From the NCBI RefSeq assembly GCF_020966755.1, contig NZ_JAJKFT010000010.1, positions 620,001 through 684,000 of the forward strand: a stretch of DNA of 64,000 bases. Direction: 5' to 3'. Within the stretch, counting starts at the first letter, position 1. Each line of letters begins with the position of its first letter. This document shows, in pieces, positions 25,240 to 34,848 of the stretch. The DNA is from Blastopirellula sediminis (GTDB lineage: Bacteria > Planctomycetota > Planctomycetia > Pirellulales > Pirellulaceae). Position numbers and translations under genes: made by a program. The notes under the pieces were generated by a model. That model was given only the letters and a program-made list of their open reading frames with translations. It was not told where the DNA came from and did not search any database.

Positions 25240-26709
25240 CTACGGTTTTTCAGATTTTTCCCGAGCCGCTTTTTTCGCCAGCAGCGCCGCGACCAAGTCA
25301 GGCTCGCTGGCAGCCAGGTTCTCGGTTGGGTCGGCCGACTTTTGCACGTCGTACAATTCGGTAATCGGCTCCTTTCCTTTCCCTTGCTTCATGATCAAAC
25401 GATGCGTCGGCGAACGGATCGAAGTCGCTCCGCCCCAATAGCTTAGCGAAACGTCATGCACCTGATCGGCCTGGCCGCTCAGGATCGGCCGCAAGCTGAC
25501 GCCGTCGAGCGAATGCGCCGTCTGCGTGAAGCTCGGATGGCAAAGGTCAACCAGCGTCGGATAGAGATCGATCGAATCGACCAAGGCGTCGCTAACAACG
25601 CCCGGCTTGGTGACGCCGGGAACGCGCAAGATGAGCGTACTGTTGAGCGTTCGCTCATACGGCGCATGCTTCCCCCAAATCGCCGACTCGCCTAAATGCC
25701 AACCATGATCGCCCCAGACGATCACAATCGTATCTTCCGCCAGATCCAATCGATCAAGTTCGTCCAGCACTTTGCCGATCTGACGATCGACGTAGCGGAC
25801 GCACGCGAGATAGGCTCGCTTGGCGGTCAGCGCATCTGCGGTCGCTAGCGGATTCGATTTTTCGTAAGGAGCGTCATACTTGTAGAACTCTCCGCTATTG
25901 TGCCAAAACGCCGACTTCGGCTTCTCTGGCGCCGTCGGCGGAGCGACGTCCAACTTGCTGATCGCTTCCCAGTCTTGCTTCGTCGCAACGAACGGCAGAT
26001 GCGGCTTGATGAATCCAACGCCGAGGAAGAACGGCTCTTTCCGCGCTTTCAACTCGCCCAGCGATTTGATCGCCGCATTGGCCAGCATTCCGTCCGGCAG
26101 ATCTTCGTCGCGCGTCGCGGTGAACTCCATCAAGTCTTTGCGGCCCGTTCCATCTTCGCGATGGCTTCCCCCTTCATAACCAAAGAAGACGCCCCAGCCG
26201 CGCTTCCAAGGTCCATACGGCGTGGCGAGTTCATCCCAAGCCCCAGGCAACTCGTCGCGACCATCTCCCTTGCCGTTGTACTCAAACACTTTTCCATCGG
26301 CGGTGTGCGAGATCTTCCCGATGCAAACGGTGTGATAACCGCTGCGGCGGAACAGCTCAGGCATCGTTTGCGCGCCAGGCAATTGTTCTGGCGACAGTTT
26401 GTTCTTACCGGCGTAGAAGGCGGTGTTCGCCAAAGCGCTAGTCTTCGCTGGACTTCGTCCCGTCAGCAAAGAGAACCGCGACGCGCCGCAGGTCGGCACT
26501 TGCACATAGTGATTGCGGAACAACATCCCTTCCGCCGCCAACTTGTCCAAGTGGGGACTCTCGACGTACGGCAGCCCATAACAGCCAAGCTCGGTCCGCA
26601 GATCGTCGACCGCGATCAGCAGGACATTGGGTTGTTTTTCCGCCCCCCAAAGCGACGAGGCGAACAGGAGCGTAACGACGAGCGGCAGGACAGACAGGCG
26701 TGAAAACAT
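25240..26709 (-). CDS. Exported sulfatase, iduronate-2-sulfatase-like
   Basis: 489 residues. A signal peptide (LVVTLLFASSLWGAEK) is followed by the metal-site strand PNVLLIAVDDLR and the formylglycine motif CGASR at residues 74-78, with RFSLLTGRSP after it, so Cys74 is the residue to be oxidised. Later features include GKISHTADGKVFEY, GVGFIKPHLPFVATKQDWE, the IVWGDHGWHLGE metal site, and LYDVQKSADPTENL at the end. The order matches iduronate-2-sulfatase-type (S1_7-like) enzymes of planctomycetes, which cleave sulfate from polysaccharide uronates. The assignment to a substrate is by resemblance only. The maturation enzyme is not in the window. Confidence 0.93.
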   Translation of the reverse strand: MFSRLSVLPLVVTLLFASSLWGAEKQPNVLLIAVDDLRTELGCYGLPYVESPHLDKLAAEGMLFRNHYVQVPTCGASRFSLLTGRSPAKTSALANTAFYAGKNKLSPEQLPGAQTMPELFRRSGYHTVCIGKISHTADGKVFEYNGKGDGRDELPGAWDELATPYGPWKRGWGVFFGYEGGSHREDGTGRKDLMEFTATRDEDLPDGMLANAAIKSLGELKARKEPFFLGVGFIKPHLPFVATKQDWEAISKLDVAPPTAPEKPKSAFWHNSGEFYKYDAPYEKSNPLATADALTAKRAYLACVRYVDRQIGKVLDELDRLDLAEDTIVIVWGDHGWHLGESAIWGKHAPYERTLNSTLILRVPGVTKPGVVSDALVDSIDLYPTLVDLCHPSFTQTAHSLDGVSLRPILSGQADQVHDVSLSYWGGATSIRSPTHRLIMKQGKGKEPITELYDVQKSADPTENLAASEPDLVAALLAKKAAREKSEKP

Positions 26710-26876
26710 GCGAGACTCCGCAGCATGGTGGGACCGAAGGGTTCCGCTATCTTAGTCAAATTGTCAACGAAAGTCGCGGAGCAGGGGGGGATGCACCCGG
26801 AAACGCTTGTAGGAAGGGGAAAGAGCGCGTAGAGTTGAGCGGCGCCGTTGTTTTTTTCGCCGCAAGAGCTGACGCC

Positions 26877-27944
26877 ATGACGACCAAATTTATCGACTCA
26901 TTGATCGCCAACCCGATCGGCGCCTATCCGGCGGCGACCGTCGCTTGTTTCGATCCAACCCGCGGCGATTTGCCCCGCCGCCAACTCGATCCGGAGCGTC
27001 TAGTCGCCTATCTCGAAAACTTGTCGCATGCCGGCGCCGGCGCGGTGCTGCTCGCCGCTTCAACCGGACAAGGACATCTGCGAACCGTCGACGAATTGGC
27101 CGAGTGGTTTGCCGCCGCCGGCAACGCGAAGGTCGGCCCGATGGTGAAGATGGCGCTGCTGCGTCCCGAGGATGGCGAAGAGGCGAACGCGCGGCTGCTC
27201 GACATTCTGGTCGAACAAGAGATCCCAGTCGTCTTCATTCGCCCCGGGACGAACTTGCCGTCCGGCGCCTCGGACCACGACGTCGTTGAGAACATGGCGC
27301 CGCTGCTGAAACAAGCGGCCGACGCCGGTCGCGCGATCGGCGTTTACTCCATCTCTGACGTCAGCGGCGTTCCGCTCACTGCTGCCGCGACCGAACAACT
27401 TCTCTACAAGCCCGGCGGAGATCGGATCGTCGCCGCCAAGGTGACCGAAGCGGACTACGCCGCCAGCACGCAGCAGTATCTCGACAGCCCACAGCTGACG
27501 CGGCTGAAGATCGTGCAAGGCTGGGACCCGCATCTCGCGCAAGCGCTGCAAGACGGGCCGAAGTACGACATCGAAGGACGACAACGGGTCGGCGTCACCT
27601 CGGGCCCGATGTCGCTCGCCGTCTACCAATACAACTATTTGCTGAAAGCGGCCGCCGCGCAGCGCTGGAACGAAGTCGCCCAGTCGCAAGCCGCCGTCTC
27701 GACGATCTTCGCCGCGATGCAGGACGATCCCAACAAGTTCGCCGACCTACAACGCGCCAAAGTGATCATGGGACTCGGACAACCGCTGACCAGCGAAGTG
27801 ACCGACGAGCAAATCAACCGCGTCTTCGAGGCGCTCGAAAGCCTCCCCCGCGGAGAAGACCGGCGCCGTCTGGCGTGGAGCCTCGACCTGATGGAAGATG
27901 GACCGTATCACGAACGGCTGATGGCGCTCGCCGCCGCGACGTAA
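26877..27944 (+). CDS. Dihydrodipicolinate synthase/N-acetylneuraminate lyase family protein
   Basis: 355 residues from the ATG at 26877; the frame is open back to 26700 but the extra part is not coding-like. The TIM-barrel aldolase pattern is visible: LDPERLVAYLENLSHAGAGAVLLAASTGQGHL, a catalytic tyrosine at 157 in GVYSISDVSG and the Schiff-base lysine at 188 in RIVAAKVTEAD, with normal spacing between them. The usual GTTGE-type pocket motif is altered to STGQG, and there is an extended C-terminus, so it is unlikely to be the lysine-pathway DapA. A sugar-acid aldolase is a reasonable guess. It is cytoplasmic and has no operon partner. Confidence 0.8.
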   Translation: MTTKFIDSLIANPIGAYPAATVACFDPTRGDLPRRQLDPERLVAYLENLSHAGAGAVLLAASTGQGHLRTVDELAEWFAAAGNAKVGPMVKMALLRPEDGEEANARLLDILVEQEIPVVFIRPGTNLPSGASDHDVVENMAPLLKQAADAGRAIGVYSISDVSGVPLTAAATEQLLYKPGGDRIVAAKVTEADYAASTQQYLDSPQLTRLKIVQGWDPHLAQALQDGPKYDIEGRQRVGVTSGPMSLAVYQYNYLLKAAAAQRWNEVAQSQAAVSTIFAAMQDDPNKFADLQRAKVIMGLGQPLTSEVTDEQINRVFEALESLPRGEDRRRLAWSLDLMEDGPYHERLMALAAAT

Positions 27945-27970
27945 TCAGAATGTGTGATCGCGATGCAATA

Positions 27971-28104
27971 CTAGCCCGAGGCGCAAGCCGAGGGAAAGTG
28001 GCCCCAAACTTCAAGAGAAGTCGCTTGGCTTCTGCATCCGGAATCGAAATAGAAGAACTTACGACGCACTACGATGCTTTCCCTCGGCTTGCGCATCGGG
28101 CTAG
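27971..28104. repeat. Palindromic intergenic repeat (family A, copy 2)
   Basis: 28-base arms (27971-27998 and 28077-28104, starting CTAGCCCGAGGCGCAAGCC) are complementary with one mismatch and flank 78 bases of unrelated sequence. The end sequence matches the other family A copies. Confidence 0.88.
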
Positions 28105-28178
28105 CATGTTAGTTGCTTGCAACCGCATTCCATCCGCTTCGCATCAGGCCAATTCCCACCCCGCCCAGGATCGATTCG

Positions 28179-30302
28179 ATGAAGATAAAACTCGCGATCA
28201 TCTGCGCCGCCATGTTGTGCGTTTCCGCCGTCAGCGCCGCCGAACCGCTGAATACGGTTACCGTTCAATTTGAGAACGAACTTCAGCCGACAGCCGCGGC
28301 AGGCATTGGCCCCGGGATGGATGTGTATCGCGATGGCGAGCATCTCTTCGTGCTTCAGCAAAAAAACCTGGCGATCCTTTCGATCAAGGATCCGGCTCGC
28401 CCCGTCGTGGTCGGAGAACTGAAGAACATCGGGAACCTTCGGCAAATTGTCGTCCAGGACGATGTCGCCTATATCACGGCGCGAGAAGACGGTCTGTTTG
28501 TCGTTGACGTTTCCAATCATGCCGCCCCGAAAATATTGTCTCACTACGACACGATTGAATTCGCGACCGGCATCGCTATCGAGGGGCATTTCGCGTTTGT
28601 CGCCCAACGCTGGTTCGGCGTAGAAATCATCGATATCTCGAATCCGCAGCAACTGCGTCACGTTTCCTCAGTGCGAGTAGGCGAAGCGCAGTCGTGCGTC
28701 GTTTCCGATGGCTACCTGTACGCTGGCGCCTGGGCGGAATGTCGCGTGGCGATTTGCGACGTTCGTAACCCGGCCGACCCGAAGCAGGTCGCCGAAGTCA
28801 AGCTGAACGGTCGCGGCGACGGTCTGTGCGTCGAAAACGGAGTTCTCTACGCAGCCTACGGACATCATCAGCCGGGAGCGAAACTTTCGCTGGAGGATCC
28901 ACGCTACGGCGCCGGTAACGGAATGGACTTGTTCGACGTCTCCAATCCTGCCGAGCCGAAACCGTTGTCGCGCGTGCAGTTCGCATGGCGATACTATTAC
29001 AGTTATCCGGATACCTGGCGGGTTAAACTCTCCTTTCCCTACGCCTATCTGTACCACACGCACAATGGCGTTTTCATCTTCGACGTTTCCAATCCCCGGC
29101 AGCCGAAAGAACTGGCCCAGATTCGCATTCCCCTTGCTCCGGGCGAGAAGGGTTTTCAAAAACTGAAGATGGAGGATCCCTCCGGCACGCGTCCCAAGGC
29201 TTTACCGTTCGACCCGGAAAAAGTTTGCTACAGTCCGGTTTGCGGATTGGAAGCGGTCGACGGTTACTTGTATTTCACCGGGCTCTTTTCCGATTTGCAT
29301 CTGCTGAAGAGCGATTTCGCCAAGGCGCCGGTCGACGCGAACGACGACGCAAGTCTAACCGCCAGCGGCGACTTCTACGCCCCCGAACAACTGGCCTCCT
29401 TTGACCTCAAGAATCTCGCCGTCTATCGCCCAGGCGGGCAGGTTTACGCGGCCGTCGAGAGCGACGGATACATCTACGCTGCCTGCGGATCCGATGGCAT
29501 CGCGGTGCTTAACGAACAATTGGAGCTCCAGAAAAAATACCCAACTACCGGCTTCGCCATGGACGTCCAGTTGCTCGGCGACAAATTATTCGCCGCCCAA
29601 GGCTCGGAAGGCCTGGTCTGCTACAACGTCAACGGCGCCGTCCTCGAGAAGGCAGGCGCGTATCAAACCAATCAATCGATCCGACAGGTTCGCGTCGCCC
29701 CCAATGGCAAGTTCGCCGTCGTCCATGCCGGCGGAGGAGGTTACGAGATTCTTGACGTCTCGAACCCGAGCGACATCCGTCTGGCGAAGAAGGAACTTGG
29801 TTGGGGCGGGCTCGTCTATTACCGCCAACTCTGCAACGGCTTCATCGCCGACAACGTCCTCTGCGGGACCTGGTGCGGCGGTCGTACGTTCATGTCCGAC
29901 TTGAGCGGTGACAAACCGACGAATCTGCCCGATCCAATCGGCCTGTTACCAGACATGCAACGGGGCGGCTACGCTTCCTCCGGAAATTACGCCCTGTTAA
30001 CCCGCGGCGGTGGATATTCGCTCTACCAGCCGCTCAAAGAAGGTGAGTACGACTTCGACCTTCCCATCTATCGAATTCAAGGGGGCCCCAATTTTTACGG
30101 CAAGCCGACCGTTCGCGGCGACGTCCTGGTTGCCTGCAATCGGATCGACGGAGACGTCACACTTGTCGACATTAGAGATCCGCAGAAGCCAAAGCTGATT
30201 CGCCAGTTCAAGCTGCGCGGCAATCCGGACCTCGCCTATATCGGCAAGGACTATGTCTTGATTCCGGCCGGTCGCCAAGGATTGATCAAATTCGAGCTTT
30301 GA
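28179..30302 (+). CDS. Exported LVIVD-repeat beta-propeller protein
   Basis: 707 residues from the ATG at 28179, which begins a signal peptide ([20 protein letters not shown]); the frame opens 22 codons earlier but that part is not signal-like. The mature chain is made of LVIVD-type blades: [108 protein letters not shown] and [18 protein letters not shown]. Such propellers are thought to be exported binding or scaffold proteins; no catalytic residues are evident. It ends just before an inverted repeat and is convergent with the large cytochrome gene. Confidence 0.92.
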   Translation: MKIKLAIICAAMLCVSAVSAAEPLNTVTVQFENELQPTAAAGIGPGMDVYRDGEHLFVLQQKNLAILSIKDPARPVVVGELKNIGNLRQIVVQDDVAYITAREDGLFVVDVSNHAAPKILSHYDTIEFATGIAIEGHFAFVAQRWFGVEIIDISNPQQLRHVSSVRVGEAQSCVVSDGYLYAGAWAECRVAICDVRNPADPKQVAEVKLNGRGDGLCVENGVLYAAYGHHQPGAKLSLEDPRYGAGNGMDLFDVSNPAEPKPLSRVQFAWRYYYSYPDTWRVKLSFPYAYLYHTHNGVFIFDVSNPRQPKELAQIRIPLAPGEKGFQKLKMEDPSGTRPKALPFDPEKVCYSPVCGLEAVDGYLYFTGLFSDLHLLKSDFAKAPVDANDDASLTASGDFYAPEQLASFDLKNLAVYRPGGQVYAAVESDGYIYAACGSDGIAVLNEQLELQKKYPTTGFAMDVQLLGDKLFAAQGSEGLVCYNVNGAVLEKAGAYQTNQSIRQVRVAPNGKFAVVHAGGGGYEILDVSNPSDIRLAKKELGWGGLVYYRQLCNGFIADNVLCGTWCGGRTFMSDLSGDKPTNLPDPIGLLPDMQRGGYASSGNYALLTRGGGYSLYQPLKEGEYDFDLPIYRIQGGPNFYGKPTVRGDVLVACNRIDGDVTLVDIRDPQKPKLIRQFKLRGNPDLAYIGKDYVLIPAGRQGLIKFEL

Positions 30303-30326
30303 CGCGAGCGCGCTTCGCAAATACTT

Positions 30327-30392
30327 GTAGGCTGGGTCGAGACCCAGCACTTGCGAACGTTGCGTACTGCGCTGGGTCTCGACCCAGCCTAC
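30327..30392. repeat. Perfect inverted repeat of GGCTGGGTC type (family B)
   Basis: Perfect 22-base arms (30327-30348 and 30371-30392). Each arm is itself nearly palindromic (GCTGGGTC-GA-GACCCAGC). It lies between convergent genes and can form either one long stem or two short ones. Confidence 0.9.
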
Positions 30393-30418
30393 GGAAGATT
30401 GAATTGCCGACCGCATTC

Positions 30419-30442
30419 ATGGCCACGTAAGATCGTGGCCAT
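30419..30442. terminator. Inverted repeat between convergent genes
   Basis: Perfect nine-base arms ATGGCCACG/CGTGGCCAT with a six-base loop and no T tract. It is possibly a bidirectional terminator or a stem protecting the 3' ends of the messages. Confidence 0.45.
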
Positions 30443-30457
30443 GGCGCCCAAGCAAAT

Positions 30458-33400
30458 CTACTTCTTCGGAATCACGCCTAACGTGTAGTGCGCTTCGGCC
30501 GGGAACAGCTTCTTTCCTTCGCCGGCGACCGACGGATCAATGTGCAGTTCATAGACGAACCCAGCTCGTAGTTCCGGCAACCTTAGGCGAACTTCCTTCT
30601 TGTCGGCGCTGACTTCAATCGCGTCAATGATCTCCGGTCGCGAGTCGATATCGTCGCCGCCGTAGGCCGGGGTCGATTCTCGGCGATAAGAGTTAAGCGT
30701 ATAGTTCGACTTGTCGGCGCCTTTTGGGGCGTCGATCGGCTGCGTGAAGCGAACGAGAAAGCCGTCGCTCGTGGCGCAAACTTCATCGACGCCGCTCGGC
30801 ATTTCCTGCTGCAGCGGCAGCATCGTGACGAGCGAGCCGACGTTGGCGCCGCCCCCCCAACCGCCGTCGCGCATGTTGCCGATCACCAGTTCGCCGCTCG
30901 GCGACACCGCGCAGACGACCGGTCCCAGCAGCGCGTTCTTCACCTCGTCGCCGGGGTCGTAGGTGAACGGATAGATCGCGCCTTGGATCACGCCGTCGAC
31001 ATGATCCAGACTCATCCGGACCAACCGCCGCGTGTCATACTCGCAGCCAATCAGATCCCCTTCAAACGGCCCGAAGGCGTTCGGCACGTTCGGCGGCGAT
31101 TCGAGGAAGCAAATGCCGTTGACGCTGCGCGTCCAGGGATGCGGAATCGCGATCGCCGGCGGGGTCTCTTCCGGCGCAAAGCCCGGCTTTCGATCAATCT
31201 TGTTGATGAACCCGTAACGCTTGCCGGGGATGATGTGGTTCAATTCGTTGAACGGGTTGTAGTTCCCCTGGTTGTCCGTAACGAACAGTTCCCCTTCCTT
31301 GTTCCGAGCGATGCCGATCGGGAAGCGATGCCCGGCCGTCAATTGCTCGATCGTGAAATAACTCGGGTCATCGGCAGTCGGCTCGCGCGGGATCAATTTC
31401 ATCACCACGCCACGCCACTTGGCGGCGACTTCCGAGCGACCATCTTGCTGACAAGCGGTGGCGATGTAGTAGTTGCCGTCGGCGTCGCGCGGCAGCCCCA
31501 TCGTCCAGTCGTGATAGTCGGTGGTATGTCCCCAACCGTCGACCAACGTTTCGACGCGGCTGACTCCGCCAGCGTTGTCATAAAAGATGCGAAGCAGCGC
31601 ATACTTGTTGGTGACGTCGAGATAGCCGTCATATGCGGCCAGGCCAAACGGCGCCGCCAGTTCGACATCAAGCGGAATCAGCGTCTCCCGTTTTCCATCA
31701 CCATCCGCATCACGGACCAGCCAGATCCTTCCCTTCAGCGAAGCGACCACCATGTCGCCATTGGGGCTCCACGCAATCGCCGTCGGCATCAGCTCGACCG
31801 TCAGCGGCAAACGCTCAGCCGACCAACCCGGCGTGATCGAAAGCTCGGCCGCTTCCGCGATCGCCGGCTCATTTTGCGGGCGAGGCAAATAACGATCGGC
31901 CGGTAGGCCCGAGAGATAACGAGCGGAGAAATTCGCTTCGCTCTTCTGCGGAGTGATCTGCACGATACCGGACGAGAGGAGCTTCGCGTCGCCGCCGACC
32001 GAAATGATCAGTTGCTTCTTCGCCAGCGTTAGCGAGTCGCCGCTGATCTCGGCGGTTGGCGCCTGTTTCGAATCGACCAGCCGCATCGCCAACTGGTACC
32101 CTTCCGGCATGCCCTTTACCTGGAAGCTGCGGACGAAGCCATGTTTCCCTTGCTCATCCCAGATCGGCGTGACCGTCTGCTGCACCACGATCGTCTGCGC
32201 ATCGTCCTTGCCGAACTTCAGCCGATAGTCGGCCGTGATTCCGCCGTCGCTGTTGCGCCGCCAACGGTCGAAACTGGTGATGAACTGCCCGGTCCGCTGT
32301 GGCACCAGCGTTTTGCCATCCGGTCCAACCAGCGCCAGTTCGGGCGAATCGTCGAGTTCCGTCAATAGCTCAGCGCCCCCCAGTTCCCAGAACCAGGTTT
32401 TTCCTTCGCTTCGTTCGTACGCCGCATCTCCCAGCGTCCAATTCGCCAGCCGTCCCGTCTCGAGATCGAACAGCACGTTGTGACGATTCGGCAAGCCGAC
32501 CAGCAGCGGCTTGATGAATTGCTTCTTGTGATCGACGTCGCGGAGGACGTCGGTCAGGATCAGCGCGGTTTGATTGTCGGCCGCGATGCCGCTCCGCCGC
32601 GCGATGCGAACCGGGTTCGGCTTGGGCGGCTGGAAGCCCGGCGTATTGAGCACTTGCCAGACGGCGGCCAGCTGATCGTCGATCTCGTCATGCAGCACGC
32701 CGCTGACCGGAACAGTGACGCTCGGCATTTCCATCTGCGGCACAATCCGGGCCGGCTTCCGCACCCAGCGATCGAACCAATCGCGGCGGATTCGGTTGCC
32801 CAGCATCGACAATGTCGGCCCCTTGGCGTTCAGCGGCGCATCGGACGGAATCCAATCGCCGACTTGATGGCAACTGGTGCAGTTGAAACCTTCGCCCCCG
32901 ACCAACCGCTGGCCGGCGACAGCCAGCGCCGCCGGATCAACTTCCGACGGCCGACCGACCAGCGGATGCTCCGGAATTCGATCTTGTTCAACCAGATAGT
33001 CCTTCACCGCCGTCAGCTCGTCATCGCTCAAGCGGAACCGCGGCATCTGCACTTTCAGCCAAGGACGATGGACCGGGTCTTTGCGGAGAATAATGTCGAT
33101 CAGGGCCGCGTCATGCAGTTTGTCGCCGACGCTGTTGAGCGACGGCGGCAACAACGTCGGCAGCACGGCGTTCAATGCCGAATCGCCAGTCGCGGCTTGC
33201 GTTGCGATCGGCGCCAGCCCCTTGCCGATGCCGCGGGCATGACACGACAAACAGTTCCGTTCACGCACGATCTGGGCGCCGGTAACGTCTTTCGCGGCGA
33301 CCTGCCGAACCGGCGCCTTCTCACGCAAATAGGCTTTGATCGCCTCTTGCTCTTCGCCTCCGAAGGCGTAGCCTGGATGTTTTTCCGCTTCAGGCGCCGC

Positions 33401-34636
33401 CAGACAAGCTTCGCGCCACAGACTGCCGCCGGTCAGGGCCGGAAGCGCTTTGCGTTTGCCATCCTTTAAATCGCCCGGCAAGCGGTGACATGCGTCGCAG
33501 CGATTCGCGAGGATCAGCTCGCGCCCTTGCTTGATTTTCAGTTCGCTTTGCTTCTGCTGCGGCGTCGAGGCGAGTTTTCCCGAGGACGTTAGGGTCGCCA
33601 GGTAAGCGGCCAGATGATTACGTGATTCGCCGTCGATCTGATAGACCGGCATCCGGTGATCGGCGTTCAGTGCGGCCGGGTTTTCGAGCCACTTGGCGAA
33701 GAAATGGGGGGGACGCTTTGCCGCGATGTCGCTCAAGTCGCCGCCGCTGAAAGGACCTGCCGCCCCTAGTTCGCCGACGCGATGACAGGCCAAACAACCG
33801 AGCGACTCAAACATTCGTTTCCCGGTACCAACGTTTCCCTTCTTGTCGGGCTTGCTCTTTTCGCCCACCCCTTCCGATTCGGCGATCAGATAGGCGGCGA
33901 TCGCTTCAGCGTCGTCCATACGCAGGTTGTAGTGGGGCATCTTGCGCGTCGACGAATCTCCTTCGCTCGTCGCCGTCGTCAGACGTTCCACGATCCACGG
34001 CTGCGACAAATTGCCGGCGACGCGATTGAGCGCCGGCGCTGGAAGTTCGGTCGTGCGATCTCCCCCATGGCAAGCGGCGCAGCGATGCGCGCGGACCAGA
34101 TCGCGGCCAACGTTAAACGGTTGCTCGAACGTGTCGTCGATTTCGTGGAAGTACCACTCCGGCGTGATCGGCTCGAGACCAAAGTCCGGACCAGTCCAGT
34201 AGATCGCGATCTGCGCGTTGGGCGAGGTCTTAGTGAAGTCGACTTGAAACGGATGCCAATCGAACTTCAGGTCGATCGGCTTGGCAGTTAGCCACGAAGG
34301 GGTCTTCGCTTCGGCGTCGAGGACCACCTCGTCTTCGATCTGAATACGGACCTTTCCTTGGGCGTAGACGTACAGCGTGTACGGCCCTGGCGTCTTCGAC
34401 AGCAGCAGCCCATCCCAATGGACGGAGAACTTGTCTCCCGTCAGACGGGGATCGGGGGACGCGGCGCCGTAATGAAACGCAATCTGCGAATCGATCCGAC
34501 GACACTTCGATCCGTCGGCCGAAACGTAGTCGGCGATCAAACCGGAGGCGAATTCGTCTTCAAACTGCGCCGCGGCGCTCGAAACCAGGCACAAAACGAG
34601 CAGACCGGCGGCGGCGAGAATGCGATGGAGTGGCAT
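30458..34636 (-). CDS. Large exported five-heme cytochrome c / dehydrogenase-like protein with PA14 domain
   Basis: 1,392 residues from the ATG at 34636; a TTG four codons earlier is the alternative. After a signal peptide (ILAAAGLLVLCLVSSAAA) comes a PA14-like domain (FSVHWDGLLLSKTPGPYTLYVYAQGKVRI region, about 55-150). It is followed by five c-heme sites: CAACH 186-190, CLACH 281-285, CDACH 380-384, CLSCH 462-466 and CTSCH 586-590. The C-terminal half has a sugar-dehydrogenase-like propeller (LPLTVELMPTAIAWSPNGDMVVAS, LFVTDNQGNYNPFNELNHI) and a final domain of beta strands. It probably passes electrons from an oxidised sugar or alcohol to periplasmic carriers. Several domains are recognised; the substrate is unknown. 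Confidence 0.9.
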   Translation of the reverse strand: MPLHRILAAAGLLVLCLVSSAAAQFEDEFASGLIADYVSADGSKCRRIDSQIAFHYGAASPDPRLTGDKFSVHWDGLLLSKTPGPYTLYVYAQGKVRIQIEDEVVLDAEAKTPSWLTAKPIDLKFDWHPFQVDFTKTSPNAQIAIYWTGPDFGLEPITPEWYFHEIDDTFEQPFNVGRDLVRAHRCAACHGGDRTTELPAPALNRVAGNLSQPWIVERLTTATSEGDSSTRKMPHYNLRMDDAEAIAAYLIAESEGVGEKSKPDKKGNVGTGKRMFESLGCLACHRVGELGAAGPFSGGDLSDIAAKRPPHFFAKWLENPAALNADHRMPVYQIDGESRNHLAAYLATLTSSGKLASTPQQKQSELKIKQGRELILANRCDACHRLPGDLKDGKRKALPALTGGSLWREACLAAPEAEKHPGYAFGGEEQEAIKAYLREKAPVRQVAAKDVTGAQIVRERNCLSCHARGIGKGLAPIATQAATGDSALNAVLPTLLPPSLNSVGDKLHDAALIDIILRKDPVHRPWLKVQMPRFRLSDDELTAVKDYLVEQDRIPEHPLVGRPSEVDPAALAVAGQRLVGGEGFNCTSCHQVGDWIPSDAPLNAKGPTLSMLGNRIRRDWFDRWVRKPARIVPQMEMPSVTVPVSGVLHDEIDDQLAAVWQVLNTPGFQPPKPNPVRIARRSGIAADNQTALILTDVLRDVDHKKQFIKPLLVGLPNRHNVLFDLETGRLANWTLGDAAYERSEGKTWFWELGGAELLTELDDSPELALVGPDGKTLVPQRTGQFITSFDRWRRNSDGGITADYRLKFGKDDAQTIVVQQTVTPIWDEQGKHGFVRSFQVKGMPEGYQLAMRLVDSKQAPTAEISGDSLTLAKKQLIISVGGDAKLLSSGIVQITPQKSEANFSARYLSGLPADRYLPRPQNEPAIAEAAELSITPGWSAERLPLTVELMPTAIAWSPNGDMVVASLKGRIWLVRDADGDGKRETLIPLDVELAAPFGLAAYDGYLDVTNKYALLRIFYDNAGGVSRVETLVDGWGHTTDYHDWTMGLPRDADGNYYIATACQQDGRSEVAAKWRGVVMKLIPREPTADDPSYFTIEQLTAGHRFPIGIARNKEGELFVTDNQGNYNPFNELNHIIPGKRYGFINKIDRKPGFAPEETPPAIAIPHPWTRSVNGICFLESPPNVPNAFGPFEGDLIGCEYDTRRLVRMSLDHVDGVIQGAIYPFTYDPGDEVKNALLGPVVCAVSPSGELVIGNMRDGGWGGGANVGSLVTMLPLQQEMPSGVDEVCATSDGFLVRFTQPIDAPKGADKSNYTLNSYRRESTPAYGGDDIDSRPEIIDAIEVSADKKEVRLRLPELRAGFVYELHIDPSVAGEGKKLFPAEAHYTLGVIPKK

Positions 34637-34788
34637 GAAAGACCGCAATCCAGGATGGAAGGGAAGAAGGATTCAGGGCGATTCCAGTCTACTGCGCCGC
34701 CCGGCAATTTCCAGTTGATATCTCGTGATATGTAGAACAAATATCCCGCCCGAAAACGGGTAAATTCGCAAAGAGGTTCGGCTTGAGC

Positions 34789-34794
34789 TAGACT
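34789..34794 (+). promoter_or_regulatory. Possible -10 element of the sulfatase gene
   Basis: TAGACT within TTCGGCTTGAGCTAGACT, about 55 bases before the ATG at 34849. The same block with two changes occurs at 43604-43621 before the DUF1080/ThuA gene. No good -35 is seen. Confidence 0.4.
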
Positions 34795-34848
34795 ATCGAG
34801 CGATGGTTCGCCCCAACTTCTTGAATCCTCGCCGATAATGAGCATCCC

